Below are positions 48,861-60,787 of a stretch of 64,000 bases of DNA, in pieces. Numbering within the stretch: position 1 is the first letter of the stretch; the number at the start of each line of letters is the position of its first letter. A program made the translations under genes and the position numbers. The notes beneath the pieces are model-generated. The model had not been told where the DNA came from. It ran no database searches and saw only the letters and a list, made by a program, of their open reading frames with translations. Origin of the DNA: Cervus elaphus (Eukaryota; Chordata; Mammalia; Artiodactyla; Cervidae); contig NC_057827.1 in NCBI RefSeq assembly GCF_910594005.1, positions 3,286,001-3,350,000 of the forward strand, read 5' to 3'.

Positions 48861-49656
48861 TTGGTCCACGGAGGTCTTTCCTGTGGCTACAGTGACCTCA
48901 GGATCCCTCTAGCCTTGAAACAGTGTTCTTGGGGTTTCTCTGGAGTGCCATCAAGGAAATCAAGGCTCCTTTCATGTGTCATGTGCAACACAAAATTGCT
49001 CTGCATGCAGTGCAGGAGAATCGAACCTCATCTCGCGGCGAGGGGGAAGTCTCATGGTTTTTCTCGAGTTGCGGCGGGAACCTGGGGTATATTCTCGAGT
49101 TACGACGGGGATGGCCCTTCCACACACGTGTTTGTTCATCGACGTCAGGACTCCTGCCTAGTTGCGAGGGACAACTCGGGATTCTCCTCGAGGCTTGGCA
49201 GGGTAATTGGGAAGCCTCTCCAGCTGAGGCGGGAGACCAAGGGTCCCTTTCCGCGTGCCACAGGAATCCTGGGACTCCTATCAAGTTTCTCGAGGAGTCA
49301 GGCATCGTCTCCTTTGGAGGCACTGATCTCCGCGTACCTCTGGAGTTTTCAAAGGATGTGAGGCCTCCGGTCGCGATGAGGTGGGGAACTAGGTCTTTCT
49401 CTGTGGTCTACACAGGGGATTCAGACATCCTTTCGTCTTGGGAGATGCAAGACGAGTCTGCATTCAAGTCACTGCAGGGATATCCGGCCTTATTTCACGT
49501 CAGGGCATCGCGGTGTCCATTCGACTTGAGGCCGCAAAATCAGGGTCCCTCTCACATAGCTAGAGCTGAGAGAAGCCTCCTCTTGAGGTGGTTCTGGTAA
49601 GGTGGTATTCCTCTGGAGTCGAAGCCAGGGACTAACCTCTCATCTCGAGTTGATTT
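48861..49656 (+). repeat. Monomer 62 (K left, E-like right, 796 bp)
   Basis: Copy of the hybrid monomer 57, keeping the common forms where monomer 57 has private changes. The hybrid therefore formed before the duplication. Confidence 0.92.
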
Positions 49657-50452
49657 TTGGTCCACGGAGCTCTTTCTTGTGGCTACAGTGACCTCAGGAT
49701 CCCTCTAGCCTTGAAACAGTGTTCTTGGGGTTTCTCTGGAGTGCCATTAAGGAAATCAAGGCTCCTTTCATGTGTGATGTGAAACACGGAATTGCTCTGC
49801 ACGCAGTGCAGGGGAATCGGGCCTCATCTTGCGGCGAGGGGGAAGTCTCATGGTTTTTCTCGAGTTGCGGCGAGAACCTGGGGTATATTCTCGACTTACG
49901 ACAGGGATGGCCCTTCCACACACGTGTTTGTTCAGCGAGGTCAGGACTCATTCCTAGTTGCGTGGGACAACTTGGGGTTCTCCTCGAGGCTTGGCAGGGT
50001 AATTGGGACGCCTCTCCAGCTGAGGCGGGAGACAAAGGGTCACTTTCCACGTGCCACAGGAATCCTGGGACTTCTATCAAGTTTCACGAGGAGTCAGGCA
50101 TCGTCTCCTTTTTAGGCACTGATCTCCGCGTACCTCTGGAGTTTTCAAAGGATGTGAGGCCTCCGGTCGCGATGAGCTGGGGAACTAGGTCTTTCTCTGT
50201 GGTCTCCACAGGGGATTCAGACATCCTTTCGTCTTGGGAGATGTAAGACGAGTCTGCATTCAAGTCACTGCAGGGATATCCGGCCTTATTTCGAATCAGG
50301 GCATCGCGGTGTTCATTCCACTTGAGGCCGCAAACTCAGGGTCCCTCTCACATAGCTAGAGCTGAGAGAAGCCTCCTCTTGAGGTGGTTCTGGTAAGGTG
50401 GTATTCCTCTGGAGTCGGAGCCAGGGACTAACCTCTCATCTCGAGTTGATTT
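49657..50452 (+). repeat. Monomer 63 (A type, 796 bp)
   Basis: Copy of monomer 58 without the added a. Change: ctcatcttgcgg. Confidence 0.92.
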
Positions 50453-51248
50453 TTGGTCCACGGAGCTCTTTCCTGTGGCTACAGTGACCTCAGGATCCCT
50501 CTAGCCTTGAAACAGTGTTCTTGGGGTTTCTCTGGAGTGCCATCAAGGAAATCAAGGCTCCTTTCATGTGTGATGTGCAACACCGAATTGCTCTGCACGC
50601 AGTGCAGGGGAATTGGGCCTCATCTCGCGGCGAGGGGGAAGTCTCATGGTTTTTCTCGAGTTGCGGCGGGAACCTGGGGTATATTCTCGAGTTACGAAGG
50701 GGATGGCCCTTCCACCCACGTGTTTGTTCAGCGACGTCAGGACTCCTGCCTAGTTGCGAGGGACAACTCGGGATTCTCCTCGAGGCTTGGCAGGGCAATT
50801 GGGACGCCTCTCCAGCTGAGGCGGGAGACCAAGGGTCCCTTTCCACGTGCCACAGGAATGGTGGGACTCGTATCAAGTTTCATGAGGAGTCTGGCATCGT
50901 CTCCTTTGGAGGCACTGATATCCTTGTACCTCTGGAGTTTTCAAAGGATGTGATGCCTCCGGTCGCCATGAGGTGGGGAACTAGGTCTTTCTCTGTGGTC
51001 TCCACAGGGGATTCAGACATCCTTTCATCTTGGGAGATGCAAGACGAGCCTGCATTCAAGTCACTGCAGGGATATCCGGCCTTATTTCGAGTCAGGGCAT
51101 CGCGGTGTCCATTCCACTTGAGGCCGCAAACTCAGGGTCCCTCTCACATACCTAGAGCTGAGAGAAGCCTCCTCTTGAGGTGCTTGCAGTAAGGTGGTAT
51201 TCCTCTGGAGTCGAAGCCAGGGACTAACCTCTCATCTCGAGTTGATTT
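50453..51248 (+). repeat. Monomer 64 (R type, 796 bp)
   Basis: R unit. Shares cgaaggggatgg with monomer 59 on the left and follows monomers 47 and 52 on the right. Private ctctttcctgtgg and ctgatatccttg. Confidence 0.92.
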
Positions 51249-52041
51249 TTGGTCCACGGAGCTCTTTCTTGTGGCTACAGTGACCTCAGGATCCCTCTAG
51301 CCTTGAAACAGTGTTCTTGGGGTTTCTCTGGAGTGCCATCAAGGAAATCAAGCATCCTTTCATGTGTGATGTACCACACGGAATTGCTCTGCACCCAGTG
51401 CAGGGGAATCGGGCCTCATCTCGTGGCGAGGGGGAAGTCTGATGGTTTTTCTCGAGTTGCGGCGGGAACCTGGGGTATATTCTCGAGTTACGACGGGGAT
51501 GGCCCTTCCAACCACGTGTTTGTTCAGCGACGTCAGGACTCCTGCCTAGTTGCGAGGGACAACTCGATATTCTCCTCGAGGCTTGGCAGGGTAATTGGGA
51601 CGCCTCTCCAGCTGAGGCGGGAGACCAAGGGTCAATTTCCACGAGCCACAGGAATCCTGGGACTCCTATCAAGTTTCACGAGGAGTCAGGCATCGTCTCC
51701 TTTGGAGGCACTGATCTCCGCGTACCTCTGGAGTTTTCAAAGGATGTGAGGCCTCCGGTCGCGATGAGGTGGGGAACTAGGTCTTTCTCTGTGGTCTCCA
51801 CAGGGGATTCAGACATCCTTTCGTCTTGGGAGATGCAAGACGAGTCTACATTCAAGTCACTGCAGGGATATCCGGCCTTATTGCACGTCAGGGCATCGCA
51901 CTGTCCATTCCACTTGAGGCCGCAAAATCAGGGTCCCTCTCACATAGCTAGAGCTGAGAGAAGCCTCCTGAGGTGGTTCTGGTAAGGTGGTATTCCTCTG
52001 GAGTCGAAGCCAAGGACTAACCTCTCATCTCGAGTTGATTT
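51249..52041 (+). repeat. Monomer 65 (H type, 793 bp)
   Basis: H unit with gatgtaccacacgg, ccaaccacgtg, aactcgatattc, ccacgagccac and ttattgcacgtc. Close to monomer 69. Confidence 0.9.
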
Positions 52042-52836
52042 TTGGTCCACGGAGCTCCTTCGTGTGGCTACAGTGACCTCAGGATCCCTCTAGCCTTGAA
52101 ACAGTGTTCTTGGGGTTTCTCTGGAGTGCCATCAAGGAAATCAAGGCTCCTTTCATGTGTGATGTGCAACACGGAATTGCTCTGCACGCAGTGCAGGGGA
52201 ATCGGGCCTCATCTCGCGGCGAGGGGAAAGTCTCATGGTTTTTCTCGAGTTGCGGCGGGAACCTGGGGTATATTCTCGACTTACGACGGGGATGGCCCTT
52301 CCACACAGGTGTTTGTTCAGCGACGTCAGGACTCCTTCCTAGTTGCGAGGGACAACTCGGGATTCTCCTCGAGGCTTGGCAGGGCAATTGGGACGCCTCT
52401 CCAGCTGAGGCGGGAGACCAAGGGTCCCTTTCCACGTGCCACAGGAATCCTGGGACTCCTATCAAGTTTCAGGAGGAGTCAGGCATCGTCTCTTTTGGAG
52501 GCACTGATCTCCGCGTACGTCTGGAGTTTTCAAAGGATGTGAGGCCTCCGGTCGCGATGAGGTGGGGAACTAGGTCTTTCTCTGTGGTCTCCACAGGGGA
52601 TTCAGACATCCATTCGTCTTGGGAGATGCAAGACGAGCCTGCATTCAAGTCACTGCAGGGATATCCGGCCTTATTTCGAGTCAGGGCATCGCGGTGTCCA
52701 TTCCACTTGAGGCCGCAAACTCAGGGTCCCTCTCACATACCTAGAGCTGAGAGACTCTCCTCTTGAGGTGCTTGTGGTAAGGTGGTATTCCTCTGGAGTC
52801 GAAGCCAGGGACTAACCTCTCATCTCGAGTTGAATT
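52042..52836 (+). repeat. Monomer 66 (P type, 795 bp)
   Basis: P unit with ctcgacttacg, ccacacaggtg and gagagactctcc. Related to monomers 12, 70 and 73. Confidence 0.9.
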
Positions 52837-53632
52837 TTGGTCCACGGAGCTCTTTCGTGTTGCTACAGTGACCTCAGGATCCCTCTAGCCTTGAAACAGT
52901 GTTCTTGGGGTTTCTCTGGAGTGCCATCAAGGAAATCAACGCTCCTTTCATGTGTGATGTGCCACACGGAATTGCTCTGCACGCAGAGCAGGGGAATCGG
53001 GCCTCATCTCGTGGCGAGGGGGAAGTCTGATGGTTTTTCTCGAGTTGCGGCGGGAACCTGGGGTATATTTTCGAGTTACGACGGGGATGGCCCTTCCACC
53101 CACGTGTTTGTTCAGCGACGTCAGGACTCCTGCCTAGTTGCGAGGGACAACTCGGGATTCTCCTCGAGGCTTGGCAGGGCAATTGGGACGCCTCTCCAGC
53201 TGCGGCGGGAGACCAAGGGTCCCTTTCCACGTGCCACAGGAATGGCGGGACTCGTATCAAGTTTCATGAGGAGTCAGGCATCGTCTCCTTTGGAGGCACT
53301 GATCTCCTCGTACCTCTGGAGTTTTCAAAGGATGTGAGGCCTCCGGTCGCCATGAGGTGGGGAACTAGGTTTTTCTCTGTGGTCTCCACAGGGGATTCAG
53401 ACATCCTTTCATCTTGGGAGATGCAAGACGAGCCTGCATTCAAGTCACTGCAGGGATATCCGGCCTCATTTTGAGTCAGGGCATCGCGGTGTCCATTCCA
53501 CTTGAAGCCGCAAAATCAGGGTCCCTCTCACATACATAGAGCTGAGAGAAGCCTCCTCTTGAGGTGCTTGCAGTAAGGTGGTATTCCTCTGGAGTCGAAG
53601 CCAGGGACTAACCTCTCATCTCGAGTTGATTT
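52837..53632 (+). repeat. Monomer 67 (C type, 796 bp)
   Basis: C unit of the monomer 30/34 lineage, with cgcagagcagg and cacatacatagag. No full CRE. Confidence 0.9.
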
Positions 53633-54427
53633 TTGGTCCTCGGAGCTCTTTCGTGTTGCTACAGTGACCTCAGGATCCCTCTAGCCTTGAAACAGTGTTC
53701 TTGGGGTTTCTCTGGAGTGCCATCAAGGAAATCAAGCATCCTTTCATGTGTGATGTGTAACACGGAATTGCTCTGCACCCAGTGCAGGGGAATCGGGCCT
53801 CATCTCGTGGCGAGGGGGAAGTCTCATGGTTTTTCACGAGTTGCGGCCGGAACCTGGGGTATATTCTCGAGTTACGACGGGGATGGCCCTTCCACCCACG
53901 TGTTTGTTCAGCGACGTCAGGACTCCTGCCTAGTTGCGAGGGACAACTCGGGATTCTCCTCGAGGCTTGGCAGGCAATTGGGACGCCTCTCCAGCTGATG
54001 CGGAAGGCCAAGGGTCCCTTTCCACGTGCCACAGGAATCCTGGGACTCCTATCAAGTTTCACGAGGAGTCAGGCATCGTCTCCTTTGGAGGCACTGATCT
54101 CCGCGTACCTCTGGAGTTTTCAAAGAATGTGAGGCCTCCGGTCACGATGAGGTGGGGAACTAGGTCTTTCTCTGTGGTCTCCACAGGGGATTCAGACATC
54201 CTTTCGTCTTGGGAGATGCAAGACAAGCCTTCACTCAAGTCACTGCAGGGATATCCGGCCTTATTTCGCGTCAGGGCATCGCAGTGTCCATTCCACTTGA
54301 GGCCGCAAACTCAGGGACCCTCTCACATACCTAGAGCTGAGGGAAGCCTCCTCCTGAGGTGCTTGTGGTAAGGTGGTATTCCTCTGGAGTCGAAGCCAGG
54401 GACTAACCTCTCATCTCGAGTTGATTT
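53633..54427 (+). repeat. Monomer 68 (H type, 795 bp)
   Basis: H unit of the monomer 35/44 hybrid lineage (caggcaattgg, ctgatgcgg). Starts ggtcctcggagc like monomer 48. Private gatgtgtaacacgg. Confidence 0.9.
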
Positions 54428-55220
54428 TTGGTCCACGGAGCTCTTTCGTGTTGCTACAGTGACCTCAGGATCACTCTAGCCTTGAAACAGTGTTCTTGGG
54501 GTTTCTCTGGAGTGCCATCAAGGAAATCAAGCATCCTTTCATGTGTGATGTGCCACACGGAATTGCTCTGCACCCAGTGCAGGGGAATCGGGCCTCATCT
54601 CGTGGCGAGGGGGAAGTCTGATGGTTTTTCTCGAGTTGCGGCGGGAACCTGGGGTATATTCTCGAGTTACGATGGGGATGGCCCTTCCAACCACGTGTTT
54701 GTTCAGCGACGTCAGGACTCCTGCCTAGTTGCGAGGGACAACTCGGGATTCTCCTCGAGGCTTGGCAGGGTAATTGGGACGCCTCTCCAGCTGAGGCGGG
54801 AGACCAAGGGTCAATTTCCACGAGCCACAGGAATCCTGGGACTCCTATCAAGTTTCACGAGGAGTCAGGCATCGTCTCCTTTGGAGGCACTGATCTCCGC
54901 GTACCTCTGGAGTTTTCAAAGGATGTGAGGCCTCCGGTCGTGATGAGGTGGGGAACTAGGTCTTTCTCTGTGGTCTCCACAGGGGATTCAGACATCCTTT
55001 CGTCTTGGGAGATGCAAGACGAGTCTGCATTCAAGTCACTGCAGGGATATCCGGCCTTATTTCGAATCAGGGCATCGCACTGTCCATTCCACTTGAGGCC
55101 GCAAAATCAGGGTCCCTCTCACATAGCTAGAGCTGAGAGAAGCCTCCTGAGGTGGTTCTGGTAAGGTGGTATTCCTCTGGAGTCGAAGCCAAGGACTAAC
55201 CTCTCATCTCGAGTTGATTT
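54428..55220 (+). repeat. Monomer 69 (H type, 793 bp)
   Basis: H unit with caggatcactct (BamHI site lost) and acgatgggg. Right half starts the P-F-C duplication. Confidence 0.92.
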
Positions 55221-56015
55221 TTGGTCCACGGAGCTCCTTCGTGTGGCTACAGTGACCTCAGGATCCCTCTAGCCTTGAAACAGTGTTCTTGGGGTTTCTC
55301 TGGAGTGCCATCAAGGAAATCAAGGCTCCTTTCATGTGTGATGTGCAACACGGAATTGCTCTGCACGCAGTGCAGGGGAATCGGGCCTCATCTCGCGGCG
55401 AGGGGAAAGTCTCATGGTTTTTCTCGAGTTGCGGCGGGAACCTGGGGTATATTCTCGACTTACGACGGGGATGGCCCTTCCACACACGTGTTTGTTCAGC
55501 GACGTCAGGACTCCTTCCTAGTTGCGATGGACAACTCGGGATTCTCCTCGAGGCTTGGCAGGGCAATTGGGACGCCTCTCCAGCTGAGGCGGGAGACCAA
55601 GTGTCCCTTTCCACGTGCCACAGGAATCCTGGGACTCCTATCAAGTTTCAGGAGGAGTCAGGCATCGTCTCTTTTGGAGGCACTGATCTCCGCCTACGTC
55701 TGGAGTTTTCAAAGGATGTGAGGCCTCCGGTCGCGATGAGGTGGGGAACTAGGTCTTTCTCTGTGGTCTCCACAGGGGATTCAGACATCCATTCGTCTTG
55801 GGAGATGCAAGACGAGCCTGCATTCAAGTCACTGCAGGGATATCCGGCCTTATTTCGAGTCAGGGCATCGCGGTGTCCATTCCACTTGAGGCCGCAAACT
55901 CAGGGTCCCTCTCACATACCTAGAGCTGAGAGACCCTCCTCTTGAGGTGCTTGTGGTAAGGTGGTATTCCTCTGGAGTCGAAGCCAGGGACTAACCTCTC
56001 ATCTCGAGTTGAATT
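55221..56015 (+). repeat. Monomer 70 (P type, 795 bp)
   Basis: P unit with gcgatggacaac and cgcctacgtctgg. I see no difference from monomer 73. Confidence 0.92.
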
Positions 56016-56811
56016 TTGGTCCACGGAGCTCTTTCGTGTTGCTACAGTGACCTCAGAATCCCTCTAGCCTTGAAACAGTGTTTTTTTGGTTTCTCTGGAG
56101 TGCCATCAAGGAAATCAAGGCTCCTTTCATGTGTGATGTGCAACCCGGAATTGCTCTGCACGCAGTGCAGGGGAATCGGGCCTCATCTCGCGGCGAGGGG
56201 GAAGTCTGATGGTTTTTCTAGAGTTGCGGCGGGAACCTGGGGTATATTCTCGAGTTACGACAGGGATGGCCCTTCCACACACGTGTTTGTTCAGCGACGT
56301 CAGGACTCCTTCCAAGTTGCGAGGGACAACTCGGGATTCTCCGCGAGGCTTGGCAGGGCAATTGGGACGCCTCTCCAGCTGAGGCGGGAGACCAAGTGTC
56401 CCTTTCCACGTGCCACAGGAATCCTGGGACTCCTATCAAGTTTTACGAGGAGTCAGGCATCGTCTCCTTTGGAGGCACTGATCTCCGCGTACCTCTGGAG
56501 TTTTCAAAGGATGTGAGGCCTCCGGTCGCGATGAGGTGGGGAACTAGGTCTTTCTCTGTGGTCTCCACAGGGGATTCAGACATCCTTTCGTCTTGGGAGA
56601 TGCAAGACGAGCCTGCATTCAAGTCACTGCAGGGATATCCGTCCTTATTTCGAGTTAGGGAATCGCGATGTCCATTCCACTAGAGGCCACAAACTCAGCG
56701 TCCCTTTCACATACCTAGAGCTGAGAGAAGTCTCCTCTTGAGGTGCTTGTGGTAAGGTGGTATTCCTCTAAAGTCAAAGCCAGGGTCTAACCTCTCATCT
56801 CGAGTTGATTT
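56016..56811 (+). repeat. Monomer 71 (F type, 796 bp)
   Basis: F unit with gcaacccgg, tttctagagttg, ccaagttgcg and ccactagaggcc. Copy of monomer 74. Confidence 0.92.
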
Positions 56812-57604
56812 TTGGTCCACGGAGCTCTTTCGTGTTGCTACAGTGACCTCAGGATCCCTCTAGCCTTGAAACAGTGTTCTTGGGGTTTCTCTGGAGTGCC
56901 ATCAAGGAAATCAACGCTCCTTTCATGTGTGATGTGCCACACGGAATTGCTCTGCACGCAGTGCAGGGGAATCGGGCCTCATCTCGCGGCGAGGGGGAAG
57001 TCTCATGGTTTTTCTCGAGTTGCGGCGGGAACCTGGGGTATATTCTCGAGTTACGACGGGGATGGCTCTTCCACCCACGTGTGTGTTCAGTGACGTCAGG
57101 ACTCCTGCCTAGTTGCGAGGGACAACTCGGGATTCTCCTCGAGGCTTGGCAGGGCAATTGGGACGCCTCTCCAGCTGAGGCGGGAGACCAAGGGTCAATT
57201 TCCACGAGCCACAGGAATCCTGGGACTCCTATCAAGTTTCACGAGGAGTCAGGCATCGTCTCCTTTGGAGGCACTGATCTCCGCGTACCTCTGGAGTTTT
57301 CAAAGGATGTGAGGCCTCCGGTCGTGATGAGGTGGGGAACTAGGTCTTTCTCTGTGGTCTCCACAGGGGATTCAGACATCCTTTCGTCTTGGGAGATGCA
57401 AGACGAGTCTGCATTCAAGTCACTGCAGGGATATCCGGCCTTATTTCGAATCAGGGCATCGCACTGTCCATTCCACTTGAGGCCGCAAAATCAGGGTCCC
57501 TCTCACATAGCTAGAGCTGAGAGAAGCCTCCTGAGGTGGTTCTGGTAAGGTGGTATTCCTCTGGAGTCGAAGCCAAGGACTAACCTCTCATCTCGAGTTG
57601 ATTT
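56812..57604 (+). repeat. Monomer 72 (C left, H-like right, junction unit, 793 bp)
   Basis: C unit with TGACGTCA at 57091-57098, changing to the monomer 69 form (gggtcaatttcc, gtcgtgatgagg) after about 57165. It carries the P-F-C duplication junction. Confidence 0.92.
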
Positions 57605-58399
57605 TTGGTCCACGGAGCTCCTTCGTGTGGCTACAGTGACCTCAGGATCCCTCTAGCCTTGAAACAGTGTTCTTGGGGTTTCTCTGGAGTGCCATCAAGG
57701 AAATCAAGGCTCCTTTCATGTGTGATGTGCAACACGGAATTGCTCTGCACGCAGTGCAGGGGAATCGGGCCTCATCTCGCGGCGAGGGGAAAGTCTCATG
57801 GTTTTTCTCGAGTTGCGGCGGGAACCTGGGGTATATTCTCGACTTACGACGGGGATGGCCCTTCCACACACGTGTTTGTTCAGCGACGTCAGGACTCCTT
57901 CCTAGTTGCGATGGACAACTCGGGATTCTCCTCGAGGCTTGGCAGGGCAATTGGGACGCCTCTCCAGCTGAGGCGGGAGACCAAGTGTCCCTTTCCACGT
58001 GCCACAGGAATCCTGGGACTCCTATCAAGTTTCAGGAGGAGTCAGGCATCGTCTCTTTTGGAGGCACTGATCTCCGCCTACGTCTGGAGTTTTCAAAGGA
58101 TGTGAGGCCTCCGGTCGCGATGAGGTGGGGAACTAGGTCTTTCTCTGTGGTCTCCACAGGGGATTCAGACATCCATTCGTCTTGGGAGATGCAAGACGAG
58201 CCTGCATTCAAGTCACTGCAGGGATATCCGGCCTTATTTCGAGTCAGGGCATCGCGGTGTCCATTCCACTTGAGGCCGCAAACTCAGGGTCCCTCTCACA
58301 TACCTAGAGCTGAGAGACCCTCCTCTTGAGGTGCTTGTGGTAAGGTGGTATTCCTCTGGAGTCGAAGCCAGGGACTAACCTCTCATCTCGAGTTGAATT
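57605..58399 (+). repeat. Monomer 73 (P type, 795 bp)
   Basis: Copy of monomer 70, 2384 bp on. Confidence 0.92.
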
Positions 58400-59195
58400 T
58401 TGGTCCACGGAGCTCTTTCGTGTTGCTACAGTGACCTCAGAATCCCTCTAGCCTTGAAACAGTGTTTTTTTGGTTTCTCTGGAGTGCCATCAAGGAAATC
58501 AAGGCTCCTTTCATGTGTGATGTGCAACCCGGAATTGCTCTGCACGCAGTGCAGGGGAATCGGGCCTCATCTCGCGGCGAGGGGGAAGTCTGATGGTTTT
58601 TTTCGAGTTGCGGCGGGAACCTGGGGTATATTCTCGAGTTACGACAGGGATGGCCCTTCCACACACGTGTTTGTTCAGCGACGTCAGGACTCCTTCCAAG
58701 TTGCGAGGGACAACTCGGGATTCTCCGCGAGGCTTGGCAGGGCAATTGGGACGCCTCTCCAGCTGAGGCGGGAGACCAAGTGTCCCTTTCCACGTGCCAC
58801 AGGAATCCTGGGACTCCTATCAAGTTTTACGAGGAGTCAGGCATCGTCTCCTTTGGAGGCACTGATCTCCGCGTACCTCTGGAGTTTTCAAAGGATGTGA
58901 GGCCTCCGGTCGCGATGAGGTGGGGAACTAGGTCTTTCTCTGTGGTCTCCACAGGGGATTCAGACATCCTTTCGTCTTGGGAGATGCAAGACGAGCCTGC
59001 ATTCAAGTCACTGCAGGGATATCCGTCCTTATTTCGAGTTAGGGAATCGCGATGTCCATTCCACTAGAGGCCACAAACTCAGCGTCCCTTTCACATACCT
59101 AGAGCTGAGAGAAGTCTCCTCTTGAGGTGCTTGTGGTAAGGTGGTATTCCTCTAAAGTCAAAGCCAGGGTCTAACCTCTCATCTCGAGTTGATTT
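58400..59195 (+). repeat. Monomer 74 (F type, 796 bp)
   Basis: Copy of monomer 71, with ttttttcgagttg at 58597-58609. Related to monomer 79 (3979 bp on). Confidence 0.92.
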
Positions 59196-59991
59196 TTGGT
59201 CCACGGAGCTCTTTCGTGTTGCTACAGTGACCTCAGGATCCCTCTAGCCTTGAAACAGTGTTCTTGGGGTTTCTCTGGAGTGCCATCAAGGAAATCAACG
59301 CTCCTTTCATGTGTGATGTGCCACACGGAATTGCTCTGCACGCAGTGCAGGGGAATCGGGCCTCATCTCGCGGCGAGGGGGAAGTCTCATGGTTTTTCTC
59401 GAGTTGCGGCGGGAACCTGGGGTATATTCTCGAGTTACGACGGGGATGGCTCTTCCACACACGTGTGTGTTCAGTGACGTCAGGACTCCTGCCTAGTTGC
59501 GAGGGACAACTCGGGATTCTCCTCGAGGCTTGGCAGGGCAATTGGGACGCCTCTCCAGCTGAGGCGAGAGACCAAGGCTCCCTTTCCACGTGCCACAGGA
59601 ATCCTGGGACTCCTATCAAGTTTCACGAGGAGTCAGGCCTCGTCTCCTTTGGAGGCACTGATCTCAGCGTTCCTCTGGAGTTTTCAAATGATGTGAGGCC
59701 TCCGGTCACGATGAGGTGGGGAACTAGGTCTTTCTCTGTGGTCTCCACAGGGGATTCAGACATCCTTTCGTCTTGGGAGATGCAAGACAAGCCTGCACTC
59801 AAGTCACTGCAGGGATATCCGGCCTTATTTCGCGTCAGGGCATCACAGTGTCCATTCCACTTGAGGCCGCAAACTCAGGGTCCCTGTAACATACCTAGAG
59901 CTGAGAGAAGCCTCCTCCTGAGGTGCTTGTGGTAAGGTGGTATTCCTCTGGAGTCGAAGCCAGGGACTAACCTCTCATCTCGAGTTGATTT
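59196..59991 (+). repeat. Monomer 75 (C type with TGACGTCA, 796 bp)
   Basis: C unit with ccacacacgtgtg and TGACGTCA at 59475-59482. Its right half keeps the C form (gcgagagacc, caaggctccc), like monomer 80. Confidence 0.92.
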
Positions 59992-60787
59992 TTGGTCCAC
60001 GGAGGTCTTTCCTGTGGCTTCAGTGACCTCAGGATCCCTCTAGCCTTGAAACAGTGTTCTTCGGGTTTCTCTGGAGTGCCATCAAGGAAATCAAGGCTCC
60101 TTTCATGTGTGATGTGCAACACAAAATTGCTCTGCATGCAGTGCAGGAGAATCGAGCCTCATCTCGCGGCGAGGGGGAAGTCTCATGGTTTTTCTCGAGT
60201 TGCGGCGGGAACCTGGGGTATATTCTCGATTTACGACGGGGATGGCCCTTCCACCCACGTGTTTGTTGAGTGACGTCAGGACTCCTTCCAAGTTGCGAGG
60301 GACAACTCGGGATTCTCCTCGAGGCTTGGCAGGGCAATTGGGACGCCTCTCCAGCTGAGGCGGGAGACCAAGGGTCCCTTTCCACGTGCCACAGGAATGG
60401 CGGGACTCGTATCAAGTTTCATGAGGAGTCAGGCCTCGTCTCCTTTAGAGGCACTGATCTCCTCGTACCTCTGGAGTTTTCAAAGGATGTGAGGCCTCCG
60501 GTCGCCATGAGGTGGGGAACTAGGTTTTTCTCTGTGGTCTCCACAGGGGATTCAGACATCCTTTCGTCTTGGGACATGCAAGACGAGCCTTCACTCAAGT
60601 CACTGCAGGGATATCCGGCCTTATTTCGCGTCAGGGCATCGCAGTGTCCATTGTACTTGAGGCCGCAAACTCAGGGTCCGTCTCACATACCTAGAGCTGA
60701 GAGAAGCCTCCTCCTGAGGTGCTTGTGGTAAGGTGGTATTCCTCTGGATTCGAAGCCAGGGACTAACCTCTCATCTCGAGTTGATTT
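59992..60787 (+). repeat. Monomer 76 (K type with TGACGTCA, 796 bp)
   Basis: K unit with ctgtggcttcag, gttcttcgggtttc, gtttgttgag and TGACGTCA at 60271-60278. Right part from the monomer 30 lineage (ggaatggcgggactcg). Ends ctggattcgaagcc. Confidence 0.9.

Larger units (their letters stand above)
42974..50940. repeat. Five-monomer block D-V-K-A-R duplicated in tandem (period ~3978 bp)
   Basis: Bases of about 42974-46950 are repeated at about 46951-50940. Both copies carry the private markers gtaaggttgtattcc, ctttcttgtgtgatg, ttcatgtatgatgtgc, ttcatgtgtcatgtgc, gatgtgaaacacgg, agcgaggtcagg, cctttttaggc and ggagtcggagcc. By eye I count about 15 differences in 3.98 kb, including one inserted a (ttcaaaaggatg near 46170). 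The junction sits in the stretch acctctggagttttcaaagg of monomer 59, which is R-type on its left and like monomer 54 on its right. Confidence 0.88.
54785..59565. repeat. Three-monomer block P-F-C duplicated in tandem (period 2384 bp)
   Basis: About 54785-57165 is repeated at about 57169-59565. Shared private markers are gggtcaatttccacgagc, gtcgtgatgagg, agccaaggactaac, gcgatggacaac, cgcctacgtctgg, gcaacccgg, ccactagaggcc and ctctaaagtcaaagcc. Up to the C unit I see only two differences (tttctagagttg near 56217 against ttttcgagttg near 58602), then ccaccc/ccacac near 59458. This is the least diverged large duplication in the window. The crossover lies in the stretch around aattgggacgcctctcc of monomer 72. 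Confidence 0.87.
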
